Of a DNA stretch of 64,000 bases, positions 25,861 through 35,138 are shown piece by piece (the first letter of the stretch is position 1; each line of letters opens with the position of its first letter). The stretch comes from UBA11222 sp049323435. GTDB taxonomy: Bacteria; Pseudomonadota; Alphaproteobacteria; UBA11222. Under the pieces are notes generated by a model. That model made no database searches and was not told the origin of the DNA. It saw nothing but the letters and a program-made list of their open reading frames with translations. The stretch is taken from the NCBI GenBank assembly GCA_049323435.1, contig JBMOMX010000037.1:1-64000 (forward strand), given 5' to 3'. Position numbers and translations under genes: made by a program.

Positions 25861-25885
25861 AATTTACTGCCTGTTGCTAATGGGT

Positions 25886-27256
25886 TCATTCTGCCGCCGC
25901 CTTTGTGTGAGAGTGCACATTTCCTTGCAGGCTGTTCGATCCGGTTGAAATAATCTGTGTGCTGATAATTTTGCCAATCATGTCCGCGCCGCCTTCGGCG
26001 AATACCGGCTGCAAATACGGGCTGCGGCCGATGATCTGCCCGGCGTGGCGGCCGGGCTTTTCGAATAGCACCGGCAAACTGCGGCCAACGCAGCTTTCAT
26101 TGAACCCAAGGCGCTGTTCGTCCAGCAGCGCCTGAAGCGCCGCCAGCCGTCCGGATTTGATATGTTCCGGTATCTGATTTTGCATCGCCGCGGCAGGCGT
26201 GCCGGGGCGCGCGCTGAATTTGAACGAAAATGAACTGGCAAAACCCACCTCGCGCACAAGGCGCAGTGTCGCTTCAAACTCGGCGTCTGTCTCGCCGGGA
26301 AATCCAACGATAAAATCAGACGACAGGGCAATGCCGGGCTGCGCCGCGCGGATGCGTTCCACCAGCCGCAGATAAAATTCCGCAGTATGGCGGCGGTTCA
26401 TCACATCCAGTATGCGGTCGGAACCCGACTGCACCGGCAGATGCAGATAGGGCATCAATTGCGGCACCTCCGCATGGGCGCTGATCAAATCTTCGTCTAC
26501 TTCGCCGGGATAGCTGGTGGTGTAGCGGATGCGCGCCAGCCCGTCTATTTCCGCCAGACGGCGGATCAGCTGCCCCAGCGAACAGGTGACGCCCTTGCCC
26601 GCATTGCCATGATAGGCGTTGACATTCTGCCCCAGCAGGGTGATTTCGCGCACGCCCTGCGCGGCCAGCCGCCTGGCCTCTGTCAGCACGGCAGGCAAGG
26701 GCCGCGAATATTCCGCGCCCCTGGTATAAGGCACCACACAATAAGTGCAGAATTTGTCACAGCCCTCCTGAATGCTCAAAAAGGCGGTGACGCCCGGCGC
26801 CTGATGGCTTTGCGGCAGGGTGTCGAATTTCTCGGCCGCGGAAAAATCCGTTGCAACGGGTCTTTCGCGTCCGCCCCGCGCGGTAAAGGCGCGCGCGCGA
26901 TCAATCATTTCCGGCAAACGGTGATAGGATTGCGGTCCGATGACCATATTGACAACAGGCGCGCGTCGCAGAATTTCATCGCCTTCCGCCTGCGCCACAC
27001 AGCCCGCCACGGCCACCAGCATATTCGCGCCCGCAGGACCGCGATCCCGTTTCAAATCGCGCAGCCGCCCCAGATCGGAATAAACTTTTTCCGCTGCTTT
27101 TTCCCGGATGTGACAGGTGTTGAGAATGACCATATCGGCCTGGTCGGGCGCGCTGGCAAGTTCGTAACCCTGCTGCGCCAGCACATCGGCCATGCGCTCT
27201 GAATCATAGGCATTCATCTGACAGCCATAGGTCTTGATGAACAGCTTTTTCGGCAA
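25886..27256 (-). CDS. miaB: tRNA-2-methylthio-N6-dimethylallyladenosine synthase MiaB
   Basis: Radical SAM methylthiotransferase that modifies A37 of tRNAs reading UNN codons. The 456-residue protein has the N-terminal UPF0004 domain with cluster ligands Cys12 (YGCQMN), Cys48 (NTCHIR) and Cys86 (AGCVAQ). The radical SAM motif C-x3-C-x2-C is at Cys166, Cys170 and Cys173 (CDKFCTYC), and there is a C-terminal TRAM domain. It heads the minus-strand block that continues with phoH. Confidence 0.96.
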   Translation of the reverse strand: MPKKLFIKTYGCQMNAYDSERMADVLAQQGYELASAPDQADMVILNTCHIREKAAEKVYSDLGRLRDLKRDRGPAGANMLVAVAGCVAQAEGDEILRRAPVVNMVIGPQSYHRLPEMIDRARAFTARGGRERPVATDFSAAEKFDTLPQSHQAPGVTAFLSIQEGCDKFCTYCVVPYTRGAEYSRPLPAVLTEARRLAAQGVREITLLGQNVNAYHGNAGKGVTCSLGQLIRRLAEIDGLARIRYTTSYPGEVDEDLISAHAEVPQLMPYLHLPVQSGSDRILDVMNRRHTAEFYLRLVERIRAAQPGIALSSDFIVGFPGETDAEFEATLRLVREVGFASSFSFKFSARPGTPAAAMQNQIPEHIKSGRLAALQALLDEQRLGFNESCVGRSLPVLFEKPGRHAGQIIGRSPYLQPVFAEGGADMIGKIISTQIISTGSNSLQGNVHSHTKAAAE

Positions 27257-27357
27257 GTCAGCCTTGCTCCGGGTTCAGGCGCATATAGGTAAAAATTCCT
27301 CCGGTGAATGTAAAATCCAACGGCTGAATGTTAGCATATGCAGCAAAAAAACACAAG

Positions 27358-28170
27358 CTAACCGGCCATTGGACCTGGGCTCAGGAACAATACGGCTTCG
27401 AGGGAATCACCCTGTTGTAGAATCTGGAAGGCAGGGTGGCCGGTTTCGCCTGCCGGCGCATGGCTGAGCGGGGTGAGCCAGACTTCCTTCTGTGCTGCGC
27501 GATAGTCCACAGCGATATAATTCAGCCCGTGGTCCAGGGTGAATTTCAGCATCAATCTGTCTTCGGGCCATGTGCAGAAGAAATCATTTTTCAGATGGCG
27601 CAGCGTGATCTGCACATCCTGGTCCAGAAACTGAAACCCGGTTTTGAAACTGCCGGGCGGCGGGGATGGGCTTCCGTCTGCGGCAGCCATCACCGGTTCC
27701 AGATCGCCGCGAAGCTGGAAATTCGCGCGTCTGTTCAACCGCAGACGCAGGCCGGTGCGGGCAGGGACCGGTGCAACGCCAATATTGGTGATGGTAAACC
27801 GCACATGCAGCCCGCCGGGTGTAAGTTCAAAACGCTGCAAGGCCTGGCAGCTCCAATGCGGTGCGTGGGACGGATGCTGCGGATTCACACCTTCCTGATG
27901 CTGTGTCAGGGTGGCGCGAATATTTGATGCGTCCTGAACCGTCCATTCGCCCAGCGTGCCGCAACCGGTCATCGCCCCGGCATAGACGGCAGCGGGCAGG
28001 CAGGCCATGCTGGCGGCGACTTTGCCCGCTATGTCGCCGGCGCTGGCCGGCGCCAGCATTTCATGCGTCAGACCATCAGGCGTATGCCAGCGCAGCGCTG
28101 CCAGCGCCCCTCCGCAATCCGGCAGAATACTCACCGATAATCTGCCATCGGTAAGCCAGATTTTTCGCAT
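27358..28170 (-). CDS. Aldose 1-epimerase-like (galactose mutarotase fold) protein
   Basis: A 270-residue protein starting MRKIWLTDGRLSVSILPDCG. The order of features resembles aldose 1-epimerases: an N-terminal GGALAALRW strand pair, GLHVRFTITNIG with RTGLRLRLNRRANF in the middle, and HAPAGETGHPAFQILQQGDS near the end, corresponding to the family's catalytic-base region. The sugar substrate is unknown. An in-frame upstream ATG at 28221 would add an Arg/Pro-rich stretch that comes from short direct repeats in the DNA, so the start at 28170 is preferred. Confidence 0.75.
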   Translation of the reverse strand: MRKIWLTDGRLSVSILPDCGGALAALRWHTPDGLTHEMLAPASAGDIAGKVAASMACLPAAVYAGAMTGCGTLGEWTVQDASNIRATLTQHQEGVNPQHPSHAPHWSCQALQRFELTPGGLHVRFTITNIGVAPVPARTGLRLRLNRRANFQLRGDLEPVMAAADGSPSPPPGSFKTGFQFLDQDVQITLRHLKNDFFCTWPEDRLMLKFTLDHGLNYIAVDYRAAQKEVWLTPLSHAPAGETGHPAFQILQQGDSLEAVLFLSPGPMAG

Positions 28171-28215
28171 TGCCTCTGTGCCTCGCGGCTTGCTTCGCGG
28201 CGTGCCTCGCGGCCG
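28170..28215. repeat. Short direct repeats before the epimerase-like gene
   Basis: The unit TGCCTCGCGGC and close variants recur about three to four times (TGCCTCGCGGCT, TGCTTCGCGGCG, TGCCTCGCGGCC). It is a small tandem array covering the region just upstream of the preferred start codon. It could vary in copy number by slippage. Confidence 0.5.
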
Positions 28216-28268
28216 CATCATGCATTGCCGCTGCCGCTATTATACGGCCGCCTGCTGCAACCTGCTAT

Positions 28269-28781
28269 TTAAATACGGCACCAATCGGTGCGTTTTCCGC
28301 CATTATAGGATTGGGCAAGCCCCGCCGCGACCAGCGTCTCAGCGATATCGCTGCCGTTACCCGATGTAACGCGCGCCAATACGCGCCCGCCATATTTATC
28401 CTGATCAATATCGCGCAGCCATATAATGGGTTCGGTCTGTGCGCCGGCATATAAAATGGTGTGCAGTAATTCCCGCGCCTGGCCGGCCAATGCCCGTTCA
28501 CGCGGACAGCGCGAAGAAAGTTCCGGCGTGTCGATACGGGCTATGCGCACATTCACCCGAATCTCCTGTCCAAGCCAGATGCGGGCGCGCACCGTCAGCG
28601 TATCACCATCAACGACCCGTTCCACCACTGCCTGCACCGGACCTTGCAGCCGCTTATCCATGCGCGCGCCCAAAGCGCCGGGCGCGAAAACAATGCTCAG
28701 CAGGACAGCCGCCGCCAGCGGGGCATATCGGCCCCTCCCGCCTCGATGCAGATGTTTGCAAAGCAGCAGCCACATGGTCAA
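28269..28781 (-). CDS. Secreted thermonuclease-family (SNase-like) protein
   Basis: A 170-residue protein with an N-terminal membrane/signal segment (LAAAVLLSIVFAPGALGA, about residues 22-39) and a staphylococcal nuclease-like OB fold. It has VVERVVDGDTLTVRARIWLG, then VRIARIDTPELSSRC with the metal-binding Asp and catalytic Arg region, and DKYGGRVLARV. It probably acts outside the cytoplasm on nucleic acid, although degenerate members exist. An alternative ATG two codons later (28775) is possible. Confidence 0.85.
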   Translation of the reverse strand: MTMWLLLCKHLHRGGRGRYAPLAAAVLLSIVFAPGALGARMDKRLQGPVQAVVERVVDGDTLTVRARIWLGQEIRVNVRIARIDTPELSSRCPRERALAGQARELLHTILYAGAQTEPIIWLRDIDQDKYGGRVLARVTSGNGSDIAETLVAAGLAQSYNGGKRTDWCRI

Positions 28782-29443
28782 ATCACCTCTTTAAGTGTAG
28801 GTAACCAAAATATACACGTAAAAGTTATAAAGGACACTTTCCCTCCGAATCAACGGAGCATTCCAGGCACCGATCATTATCAAAAAATAGGTAAATAGTC
28901 AATTAAAAAGGATAAATATCCTAAAATATATTGGAGCAGTGCATAAAAGCATTTTGTGATCAGGTTCGATCATGCCTGACTGCCTCAGTGTCATTGCCGG
29001 GAATGTCTTGCGCTGCCGCCTGACCCGATCCAGCCTGCGCTCCGCGCGCTTCGGCTGTCTCTAGATCGGTATGATTTTAAGTTAGACCATGCCATACACT
29101 CTAACCTGTCACCCCGGATTTATTCCGGGGTCCAGGGCCACATAGAAAGGCCAGAGTTTGGTATCTGGACCCCGCAACAAGTGCGGGGTGACAAGGTGGA
29201 TGGGCTGAATCAATCCAAAATCATACCGATCTAATCCTGAAAAAAAGAGGGCCGGGGAGGGGGGTCAGTAAGAGGACAAAAGGAATAGTTCAGTCAGATC
29301 AAAAATTGATCTGGCTTCTTATTGGCGCTATTTCCGGGGCGCGGCATAGCGCGCCGGAAGGGCGGTGCCGCATGCCAATCTGATATTCATCGTTATGCTG
29401 GCCGGGCAATTAACTGGCTTACCCGGCCTGAATACCGCCTGCC
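28782..29443. other. 660-bp intergenic region with a nested palindromic repeat
   Basis: No gene is supported. The left part (28800-28960) is AT-rich and probably holds the promoter of the nuclease gene. The centre (29062-29233) holds the palindromic element described separately. The right end contains a GC-rich hairpin, GGCCGGG at 29400-29406 with CCCGGCC at 29422-29428, just downstream of gcrA on the minus strand and a possible transcription end for it. Confidence 0.5.
29062..29233. repeat. Nested palindromic (MITE-like) element
   Basis: The outer arms are perfect 17-bp inverted repeats: TAGATCGGTATGATTTT at 29062-29078 and its complement at 29217-29233. Inside them lies a second palindrome (29107-29193) with ends TGTCACCCCGG...CCGGGGTCCAG and CTGGACCCCG...GCGGGGTGACA. 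The inner unit also occurs at 63751-63839, without the outer arms. No open reading frame is present, so any movement would need a transposase supplied from elsewhere. Confidence 0.7.
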
Positions 29444-29950
29444 TCAGCCGGTGCGGCGTTCGCGCTTGGAGGGCATGGGCTGATAGGCCATTTGCGCGTG
29501 ACCTTCGCAATAGGGGCTGCCCTCGCGGGAATGACTGCCGCAAAAACGAAAGCCCTCATCGCCCGGATGTCCGATCGGCCATTTGCACATTTTGTCGGTG
29601 ACTTTCAGCAGGGTGACACCCGGCCCGACCGGAATCTCGGCAAGGGGTATGACCGTGCGGGCTGGCGCCTCGGTTGCGCGCGGGGGCAGTACTTCCGCAG
29701 GCCGGGTCATTTGCGCCAGGCGTTCCGGGCTGTTCAACACCCGCGGTTTGGAGGGCCGCATGGCCGTGACACGCGCGGGCCGCGGCGTGCGTACCGGCGA
29801 CGGACGCCCTGATAGTCCCAACCGGTGGGCTTTACCAATCACGGCATTTCTTGTGGTTTCTTCGCCCAGCGCGGCGGCAATCTGGCTGGCCGTCAGCCCA
29901 TCCGTCCAGAGTTTGGTCAATAAGGCAATTCGCTCGTCTGTCCAAGCCAT
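29444..29950 (-). CDS. gcrA: GcrA cell cycle regulator
   Basis: Alphaproteobacterial transcription factor that works with sigma-70 RNA polymerase at GANTC sites methylated by CcrM. The 168-residue protein begins MAWTDERIALLTKLWTDGLT, and an HTH (SQIAAALGEETTRNAVIGKA then HRLGLSGR) covers residues 21-48. A variable Pro/Arg-rich linker is followed by the conserved C-terminal CKWPIGHPGDEGFRFCG with paired Cys residues. A full CcrM partner is not in the window. Confidence 0.95.
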   Translation of the reverse strand: MAWTDERIALLTKLWTDGLTASQIAAALGEETTRNAVIGKAHRLGLSGRPSPVRTPRPARVTAMRPSKPRVLNSPERLAQMTRPAEVLPPRATEAPARTVIPLAEIPVGPGVTLLKVTDKMCKWPIGHPGDEGFRFCGSHSREGSPYCEGHAQMAYQPMPSKRERRTG

Positions 29951-30152
29951 CTTATCCCCTTCTGTTCGTGTTACCGGGAATCGGTTTGTCCAAATATGGG
30001 CGGAGATCCCCGATTAACTACCACATATCGTAGCATGAATGGACTGAACTACAAGATGTTCAATTACCCGAAAGTGCCATTTTTGTGATTTTCTGTGTAT
30101 AAAACTGCCCGCGAAGCTTGCCAGCCCCTGACAGGTAAGCTAGGCATTGCGG

Positions 30153-30974
30153 ATGCAGCAGTTCAGCGATCCCTCCCCCATCCCGCCTTTTGGCAGCGCC
30201 CGCATTCTTGGCGTAAACTGGCTTGGGGTTTGGACGCTTTACATGAAAGAGGTCCTGCGCTTTACAAATCTGTATCTGCAAACCATTGCCGCGCCGGTTG
30301 TAACCACGCTGCTGTTTTTTGCGGTATTCGCGCTGGCAGTCGGCAATGCGCGCCCCGCGGTGCATGGCATTCCATTTGCGGAATTTCTGGCGCCCGGTCT
30401 GATCATGGTGGCGATCATCCAGAATGCGTTCGCCAATACGGCATCTTCCATTCTGGGCGCAAAAATTCAGGGCAATATTGTCGATCTGCTGATGCCGCCG
30501 CTTTCGCATGGCGAGCTCGCCGCCGCCGTCATTCTGGGGGGCGTCACGCGCGGGATCGCGGTGGCGCTGGCCAATCTGCTGGTGCTGCTGCCGTTTATTT
30601 CGCCGGACCTAACGCATCCCTGGGCGGCGGTATATTTTGGCCTGATGGCCTCGATCAGCCTGTCTGCCGGCGGCCTGATCGCAGGCATCTGGGCAGAAAA
30701 GTTCGACCATATGGCCTCGGTCACCAATTTTGTCATTCTGCCGCTGTCGTTCCTGTCAGGCAGTTTTTATTCCGTCGCATTGCTGCCCCCGGTCTTTCAA
30801 ATGATCAATTTCGTCAATCCGTTTTTCTATCTGATTGACGGCATGCGCTATGGTTTTACTGGCGTTGCGGACAGTAATATCGCCACCGGGATGCTGGTAA
30901 CGGCGTTGCTTGCCGCGTCATTGTGGATTGCCTGTTATCAGGTGATGAAAACCGGCTGGCGATTGAAGCCCTGA
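30153..30974 (+). CDS. ABC-2 type transporter permease
   Basis: A 273-residue inner-membrane permease of the ABC-2 family with six predicted membrane segments (for example TIAAPVVTTLLFFAVFAL, AAVILGGVTRGIAVALANLL and VTNFVILPLSFLSGSFYSVA). The conserved NPFFYLIDGMRYGF near the end is typical of NodJ/YadH-like permeases. The start could be ATG 30153 or TTG 30147. The usual partner ATP-binding gene is not adjacent: gcrA lies upstream on the other strand and ccmB downstream on the other strand. Substrate unknown. Confidence 0.88.
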   Translation: MQQFSDPSPIPPFGSARILGVNWLGVWTLYMKEVLRFTNLYLQTIAAPVVTTLLFFAVFALAVGNARPAVHGIPFAEFLAPGLIMVAIIQNAFANTASSILGAKIQGNIVDLLMPPLSHGELAAAVILGGVTRGIAVALANLLVLLPFISPDLTHPWAAVYFGLMASISLSAGGLIAGIWAEKFDHMASVTNFVILPLSFLSGSFYSVALLPPVFQMINFVNPFFYLIDGMRYGFTGVADSNIATGMLVTALLAASLWIACYQVMKTGWRLKP

Positions 30975-30988
30975 GAACATACACACGG

Positions 30989-31654
30989 CTAGGAACGGAC
31001 ATGCAGGTTGAGCGCGCCTGCCGCCGCTATCGGACACAGCGCCAGCGCCCCTAGAAAAAGCGCCAGCAACACAATCAGATGTGATCCGGACCCTATGCCG
31101 AACAAAGTCGCCTCCACGCTGCCCGCGCCAAATATCAGCACCGGAACATAGAGCGGCAGCAGCAACAGGCTGAGCAGCATGCCGCCGCGCCTTATCCCCA
31201 CTGTCAGGGCCGCGCCGACAGCGCCTAAAAGGCTGAGTGTGGGCGTACCCAACAGCATCGAGACGATCAGGGTTGTCATGGCTTCATAATCCAGATTGAA
31301 GGTCGTCGCCACATAAGGCGTAGCGATGATCAAAGGCAATCCCGTAGTCAGCCAATGGCTGAATACTTTAGTCAGAACCAGCCCCGTTGGGGAAAATGAC
31401 GATAGCAATAAAAGGTCCAGCGTGCCGTCTTCCTCGTCCGCCTGAAACAGCCGGTCCAGCGACAACAGGCAGGCCAGCAAGGCGGTGGCCCACAAAATCC
31501 CCGGCGCAATGCGCCGCAGCAATATCAGTTCCGGCCCGATGCCCAGCGGATAGAGCGCTGCGCCAACGATGAAAAAGCCCAATGCCATGGCGCCCCCGCC
31601 GCCAATGCGGGTGGCCAGAATCAGATCGCGTATCACCAGTGAACGGACATTCAT
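30989..31654 (-). CDS. ccmB: Haem exporter protein CcmB
   Basis: Membrane subunit of the CcmABC(D) machine used in cytochrome c maturation (system I), where the CcmAB ATPase releases haem-loaded CcmE. The 221-residue protein starts MNVRSLVIRDLILATRIGGG and has about six membrane helices, with the conserved FQADEEDGTLDLLLLSS and ATPYVATTFNLDY loops. It overlaps ccmA by 4 bp. ccmC, ccmE and the rest are not downstream here, where a convergent permease gene follows. Confidence 0.94.
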   Translation of the reverse strand: MNVRSLVIRDLILATRIGGGGAMALGFFIVGAALYPLGIGPELILLRRIAPGILWATALLACLLSLDRLFQADEEDGTLDLLLLSSFSPTGLVLTKVFSHWLTTGLPLIIATPYVATTFNLDYEAMTTLIVSMLLGTPTLSLLGAVGAALTVGIRRGGMLLSLLLLPLYVPVLIFGAGSVEATLFGIGSGSHLIVLLALFLGALALCPIAAAGALNLHVRS

Positions 31655-32307
31655 GCGGCACGCTCCATTCCGAAGGCCAATTGGTGCGTGACCGGCACGC
31701 CCAGATCACTATGCGTTGCGGCGATCACCAGCCCGCCCGCGTCGCGATGACGCTGGATCAGGCTGCTTAGCAGCGCGATGGAGGCACTATCCAGACCAAC
31801 CGCCGGTTCATCCAGCAGCCACAGCGGGCGCTGGATCGCAGCCAGCCGCGCGAGGTTCAGCCGCCGCTTCTGACCGGAGGACAAAAACCGCGCCGGAATA
31901 TCCGCCAGGCCGCCAAGGCCCAGCGCCTGCAAGGCGTCGCTGGTTCCATCCGTTACCAGTCCGCCGCCCCGCCCGCGCCGGTATTGCAATGCCAGTCCCG
32001 TCATCCCCATCCAGAAAATCAGATTTTCCGCCACGCTGAAGGCGGGTTTCACCGGATCAAGATGGCCGATATAAATCAGCCTTTCCCGCAATGCCTGCCA
32101 GTCCGCATTTACCGGTGTATTATCGAGGCGCACGGTCCCGGCCGCCGGGCGCAACAGCCCGGCAATCAACCGCAGGAAGCTGGATTTTCCGCTGCCATTG
32201 GCGCCGCGCAGCAATAGCAGTTCCCCGGGGCCAAGTGAAAAATCGACTCCCTGAAACAGCTTGCGCTCACCGCGTTCACAGGCAAGCCCCTCTCCGGAAA
32301 GATGCAT
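31651..32307 (-). CDS. ccmA: Haem exporter ATP-binding protein CcmA
   Basis: ATPase subunit of the CcmAB complex of cytochrome c maturation. The 218-residue protein has Walker A GANGSGKSS at 35-43, the ABC signature LSSGQKRRLNLARL, Walker B LWLLDEPAVGLD and the switch His in VIAATHSD. It is divergent from acnA, with about 128 bp between the two starts. This ccmA/acnA arrangement is common in Alphaproteobacteria. Confidence 0.94.
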   Translation of the reverse strand: MHLSGEGLACERGERKLFQGVDFSLGPGELLLLRGANGSGKSSFLRLIAGLLRPAAGTVRLDNTPVNADWQALRERLIYIGHLDPVKPAFSVAENLIFWMGMTGLALQYRRGRGGGLVTDGTSDALQALGLGGLADIPARFLSSGQKRRLNLARLAAIQRPLWLLDEPAVGLDSASIALLSSLIQRHRDAGGLVIAATHSDLGVPVTHQLAFGMERAA

Positions 32308-32435
32308 TCTTACTCCAATGTTTGCGTTAGAGTAATAGCGGTGCTGCTAACACTTGGCAAACACACGCTAACGGCTATAGTAAAAATGAGATTGATTACT
32401 GATTCATTCAGCCATCCGTGAAGGAGTTTTCCGCA
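32308..32435. promoter_or_regulatory. Divergent ccmA-acnA promoter region
   Basis: The gap holds the promoters for both genes. Inverted arms TTACTC (32310-32315) and GAGTAA (32330-32335) lie against the ccmA start. An AT-rich stretch TATAGTAAAAATGAG near 32376-32390 could be a -10 region for acnA. AAGGAG at 32421-32426 is the acnA ribosome binding site. No specific regulator site is identified. Confidence 0.35.
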
Positions 32436-35138
32436 GTGACCGAATTTGGCCAAGATACACTGAAGACCCGGCGCAAACTGAAGGTTGGAACCAAGAGCTA
32501 TGATTATTTCAGCCTGAAGGCTGCGGAAAAGGCCGGTATCGGCGCCATCTCGCGCCTGCCGTTTTCGCTCAAGGTATTGCTGGAAAATCTGTTGCGCTAT
32601 GAAGACGGGCGCACGGTCAGTGTTGAGGATATCAAGGCGCTGGGCAAATGGCTCAAGCAGCGCCGCAGCGACCGGGAAATTTCCTATCGCCCGGCGCGCG
32701 TCCTGATGCAGGATTTTACCGGCGTTCCGGCGGTGGTGGATCTGGCGGCGATGCGCAATGCCGTGGTTGCGCTGGGCGGCAAGGCCAGCAAGATCAATCC
32801 GCTGGCGCCGGTGGATCTGGTCATCGATCATTCGGTGATGGTGGATTATGCCGGTGACGCCAAGGCGTTCAAACAGAATGTGGCGCGCGAATATGAACGC
32901 AACATCGAACGCTATGAATTTCTGCGCTGGGGGCAGGACGCCTTTGACAATTTCCGCGTGGTGCCGCCCGGCACCGGCATCTGCCATCAGGTCAATCTGG
33001 AATATCTGGCGCAAACCGTATGGACCAAAAAAGACAAGGTGAACGGCAAAAGCGTCGAGGTCGCCTATCCCGATACGCTGGTCGGCACTGACAGTCACAC
33101 GACCATGGTCAATGGCCTTGCGGTGCTGGGCTGGGGCGTGGGCGGCATCGAAGCCGAGGCCGCCATGCTGGGGCAGCCGGTGTCGATGCTGATCCCGGAA
33201 GTCATTGGTTTCAAACTGACCGGTAAATTGCGCGAGGGTATGACCGCCACCGATCTGGTGCTGACCATTACGCAAATGCTGCGCAAAAAAGGCGTGGTGG
33301 AAAAATTTGTCGAATTCTACGGCCCCGGCCTGGACGAACTCAGCCTGGCCGATCGCGCCACCATCTCCAATATGGCGCCGGAATATGGCGCGACCTGCGG
33401 ATTTTTTCCGATTGATAGCGAGACCATCGCCTATCTTAAGGCCACCGGCCGCAAGGCGTCGCAAATTGCCCTGGTTGAAAAATACGCCAAGGCGCAGGGC
33501 ATGTGGCGCACGTCGCGCACACCCGATCCGCTGTTCACGGATTCGCTGGAACTGGATATGTCCAGTGTCGAGCCGTCACTGGCCGGGCCGAAGCGCCCGC
33601 AGGACCGGGTGACGCTGGCCAATATCGCGCCGGAATTCCGCCAGGCGCTGGCCCGTGATTATGGCAAGCAGGGCCAGGAAAACAAACGCATCCCGGTCGC
33701 CAAAACGAAATATGACATTGGCCACGGGGATGTGCTGATTGCGGCCATCACCAGTTGCACCAACACCTCCAATCCCGGGGTGCTGATTGCCGCGGGTCTT
33801 TTGGCGCGCAATGCGCTGGAGCGCGGGCTGAGCGTCAAGCCATTTGTCAAAACCTCGCTGGCGCCGGGATCGCAGGTCGTGACCGATTATCTGAACAAGG
33901 CCGGACTGACGAAATATCTCGACAGGCTGGGCTTTAATCTGGTCGGCTATGGCTGCACCACCTGTATCGGTAATTCCGGGCCGCTGGCGGAAGAAATTTC
34001 TGCGGCGGTCAAGGCTGGCGATCTGATCGCGGGTTCCGTATCGTCGGGCAACCGCAATTTCGAAGGGCGCATCAATCCCGATACGCAGGCCAACTATCTG
34101 GCCTCGCCGCCGCTGGTTGTGGCCTATGCCATTGCGGGCAATCTCGGCATCAATTTGACCACCGATCCGCTTGGCAAGGACAAGAAAGGCAAGCCGGTCT
34201 ATCTCAAGGATATCTGGCCCGCCAATAAAGAGATCGCGGCGGTGATGAAGAAATGCATCAGCGCGAAAATGTTCCGCGACCGCTATAGCGATGTGTTCAA
34301 GGGCGACAGCAACTGGCGCAAGATCAAGCCGGCGGCGGGCGAAACCTATAAATGGAACGCCAGTTCGACCTATGTGCAAAATCCGCCCTATTTCGTGAAT
34401 ATGAAAAAATCCCCCGGCGGTTTCAGCGACGTGAAGGGTGCGCGCATACTGGGCGTGTTCGGGGATTCCATCACAACGGATCACATCAGCCCCGCCGGTT
34501 CGATCAAGCTGAACGGGCCTGCCGGAAAATATCTGACGGATCATAAGGTGACGCCGCTGGATTTCAATTCCTACGGCGCGCGGCGCGGCAATCATGAAGT
34601 GATGATGCGCGGCACATTCGCCAATATCCGCATCAAAAACGAAATGCTGCCCGGCACCGAAGGCGGTATCACCAAACATTTTCCGGACAGCGCGCCGGTG
34701 TCGATCTATGACGCGGCCATGGCGTATCAGAAAGAAGCCGTGCCGCTGGTGATTTTCGCCGGCAAGGAATATGGCACCGGCTCGTCGCGCGACTGGGCGG
34801 CAAAAGGCACCAATCTGCTCGGCGTCAAGGCGGTCATCGCGGAAAGCTTTGAACGTATTCATCGCTCCAATCTGGTGGGTATGGGCATTCTGCCATTGCA
34901 GTTTCTGCCCGGCGTAACGCGTAAAACGCTGGGCATTACCGGCAATGAAACCGTCAGCATCGAGGGTATTGCCGGCGGCATAAAACCCAAAATGCAGGTC
35001 AGCGCCAGCATCGCGGCGCCGGGCGGCAAGGTTCAGAAAATTCAGTTACTGTGCCGTATTGATACGCTGGATGAAGTGGAATATTTCCGTCATGGCGGCA
35101 TTCTGCATTATGTCTTGCGTAATCTGGTTGCGGCCTGA
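32436..35138 (+). CDS. acnA: Aconitate hydratase AcnA
   Basis: TCA-cycle enzyme converting citrate to isocitrate through a 4Fe-4S cluster. The protein has 900 residues, the usual length. Cluster ligands are Cys441 (ITSCTNTS), Cys507 and Cys510 (GYGCTTCIG). Other signatures are DLVIDHSV, GTDSHTTMVNGL and the swivel-domain GKEYGTGSSRDWAAKG. The start is GTG at 32436 after AAGGAG; a GTG at 32418 precedes that site and is unlikely. Its stop overlaps the start of the beta-propeller gene (TGATG). Confidence 0.97.
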   Translation: MTEFGQDTLKTRRKLKVGTKSYDYFSLKAAEKAGIGAISRLPFSLKVLLENLLRYEDGRTVSVEDIKALGKWLKQRRSDREISYRPARVLMQDFTGVPAVVDLAAMRNAVVALGGKASKINPLAPVDLVIDHSVMVDYAGDAKAFKQNVAREYERNIERYEFLRWGQDAFDNFRVVPPGTGICHQVNLEYLAQTVWTKKDKVNGKSVEVAYPDTLVGTDSHTTMVNGLAVLGWGVGGIEAEAAMLGQPVSMLIPEVIGFKLTGKLREGMTATDLVLTITQMLRKKGVVEKFVEFYGPGLDELSLADRATISNMAPEYGATCGFFPIDSETIAYLKATGRKASQIALVEKYAKAQGMWRTSRTPDPLFTDSLELDMSSVEPSLAGPKRPQDRVTLANIAPEFRQALARDYGKQGQENKRIPVAKTKYDIGHGDVLIAAITSCTNTSNPGVLIAAGLLARNALERGLSVKPFVKTSLAPGSQVVTDYLNKAGLTKYLDRLGFNLVGYGCTTCIGNSGPLAEEISAAVKAGDLIAGSVSSGNRNFEGRINPDTQANYLASPPLVVAYAIAGNLGINLTTDPLGKDKKGKPVYLKDIWPANKEIAAVMKKCISAKMFRDRYSDVFKGDSNWRKIKPAAGETYKWNASSTYVQNPPYFVNMKKSPGGFSDVKGARILGVFGDSITTDHISPAGSIKLNGPAGKYLTDHKVTPLDFNSYGARRGNHEVMMRGTFANIRIKNEMLPGTEGGITKHFPDSAPVSIYDAAMAYQKEAVPLVIFAGKEYGTGSSRDWAAKGTNLLGVKAVIAESFERIHRSNLVGMGILPLQFLPGVTRKTLGITGNETVSIEGIAGGIKPKMQVSASIAAPGGKVQKIQLLCRIDTLDEVEYFRHGGILHYVLRNLVAA

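Noticed and set aside
33576..34862. 428-codon minus-strand frame inside acnA (also 32310-33464)
   Set aside because: Both are antisense to acnA, which has all cluster ligands; no ribosome binding site or family motif.
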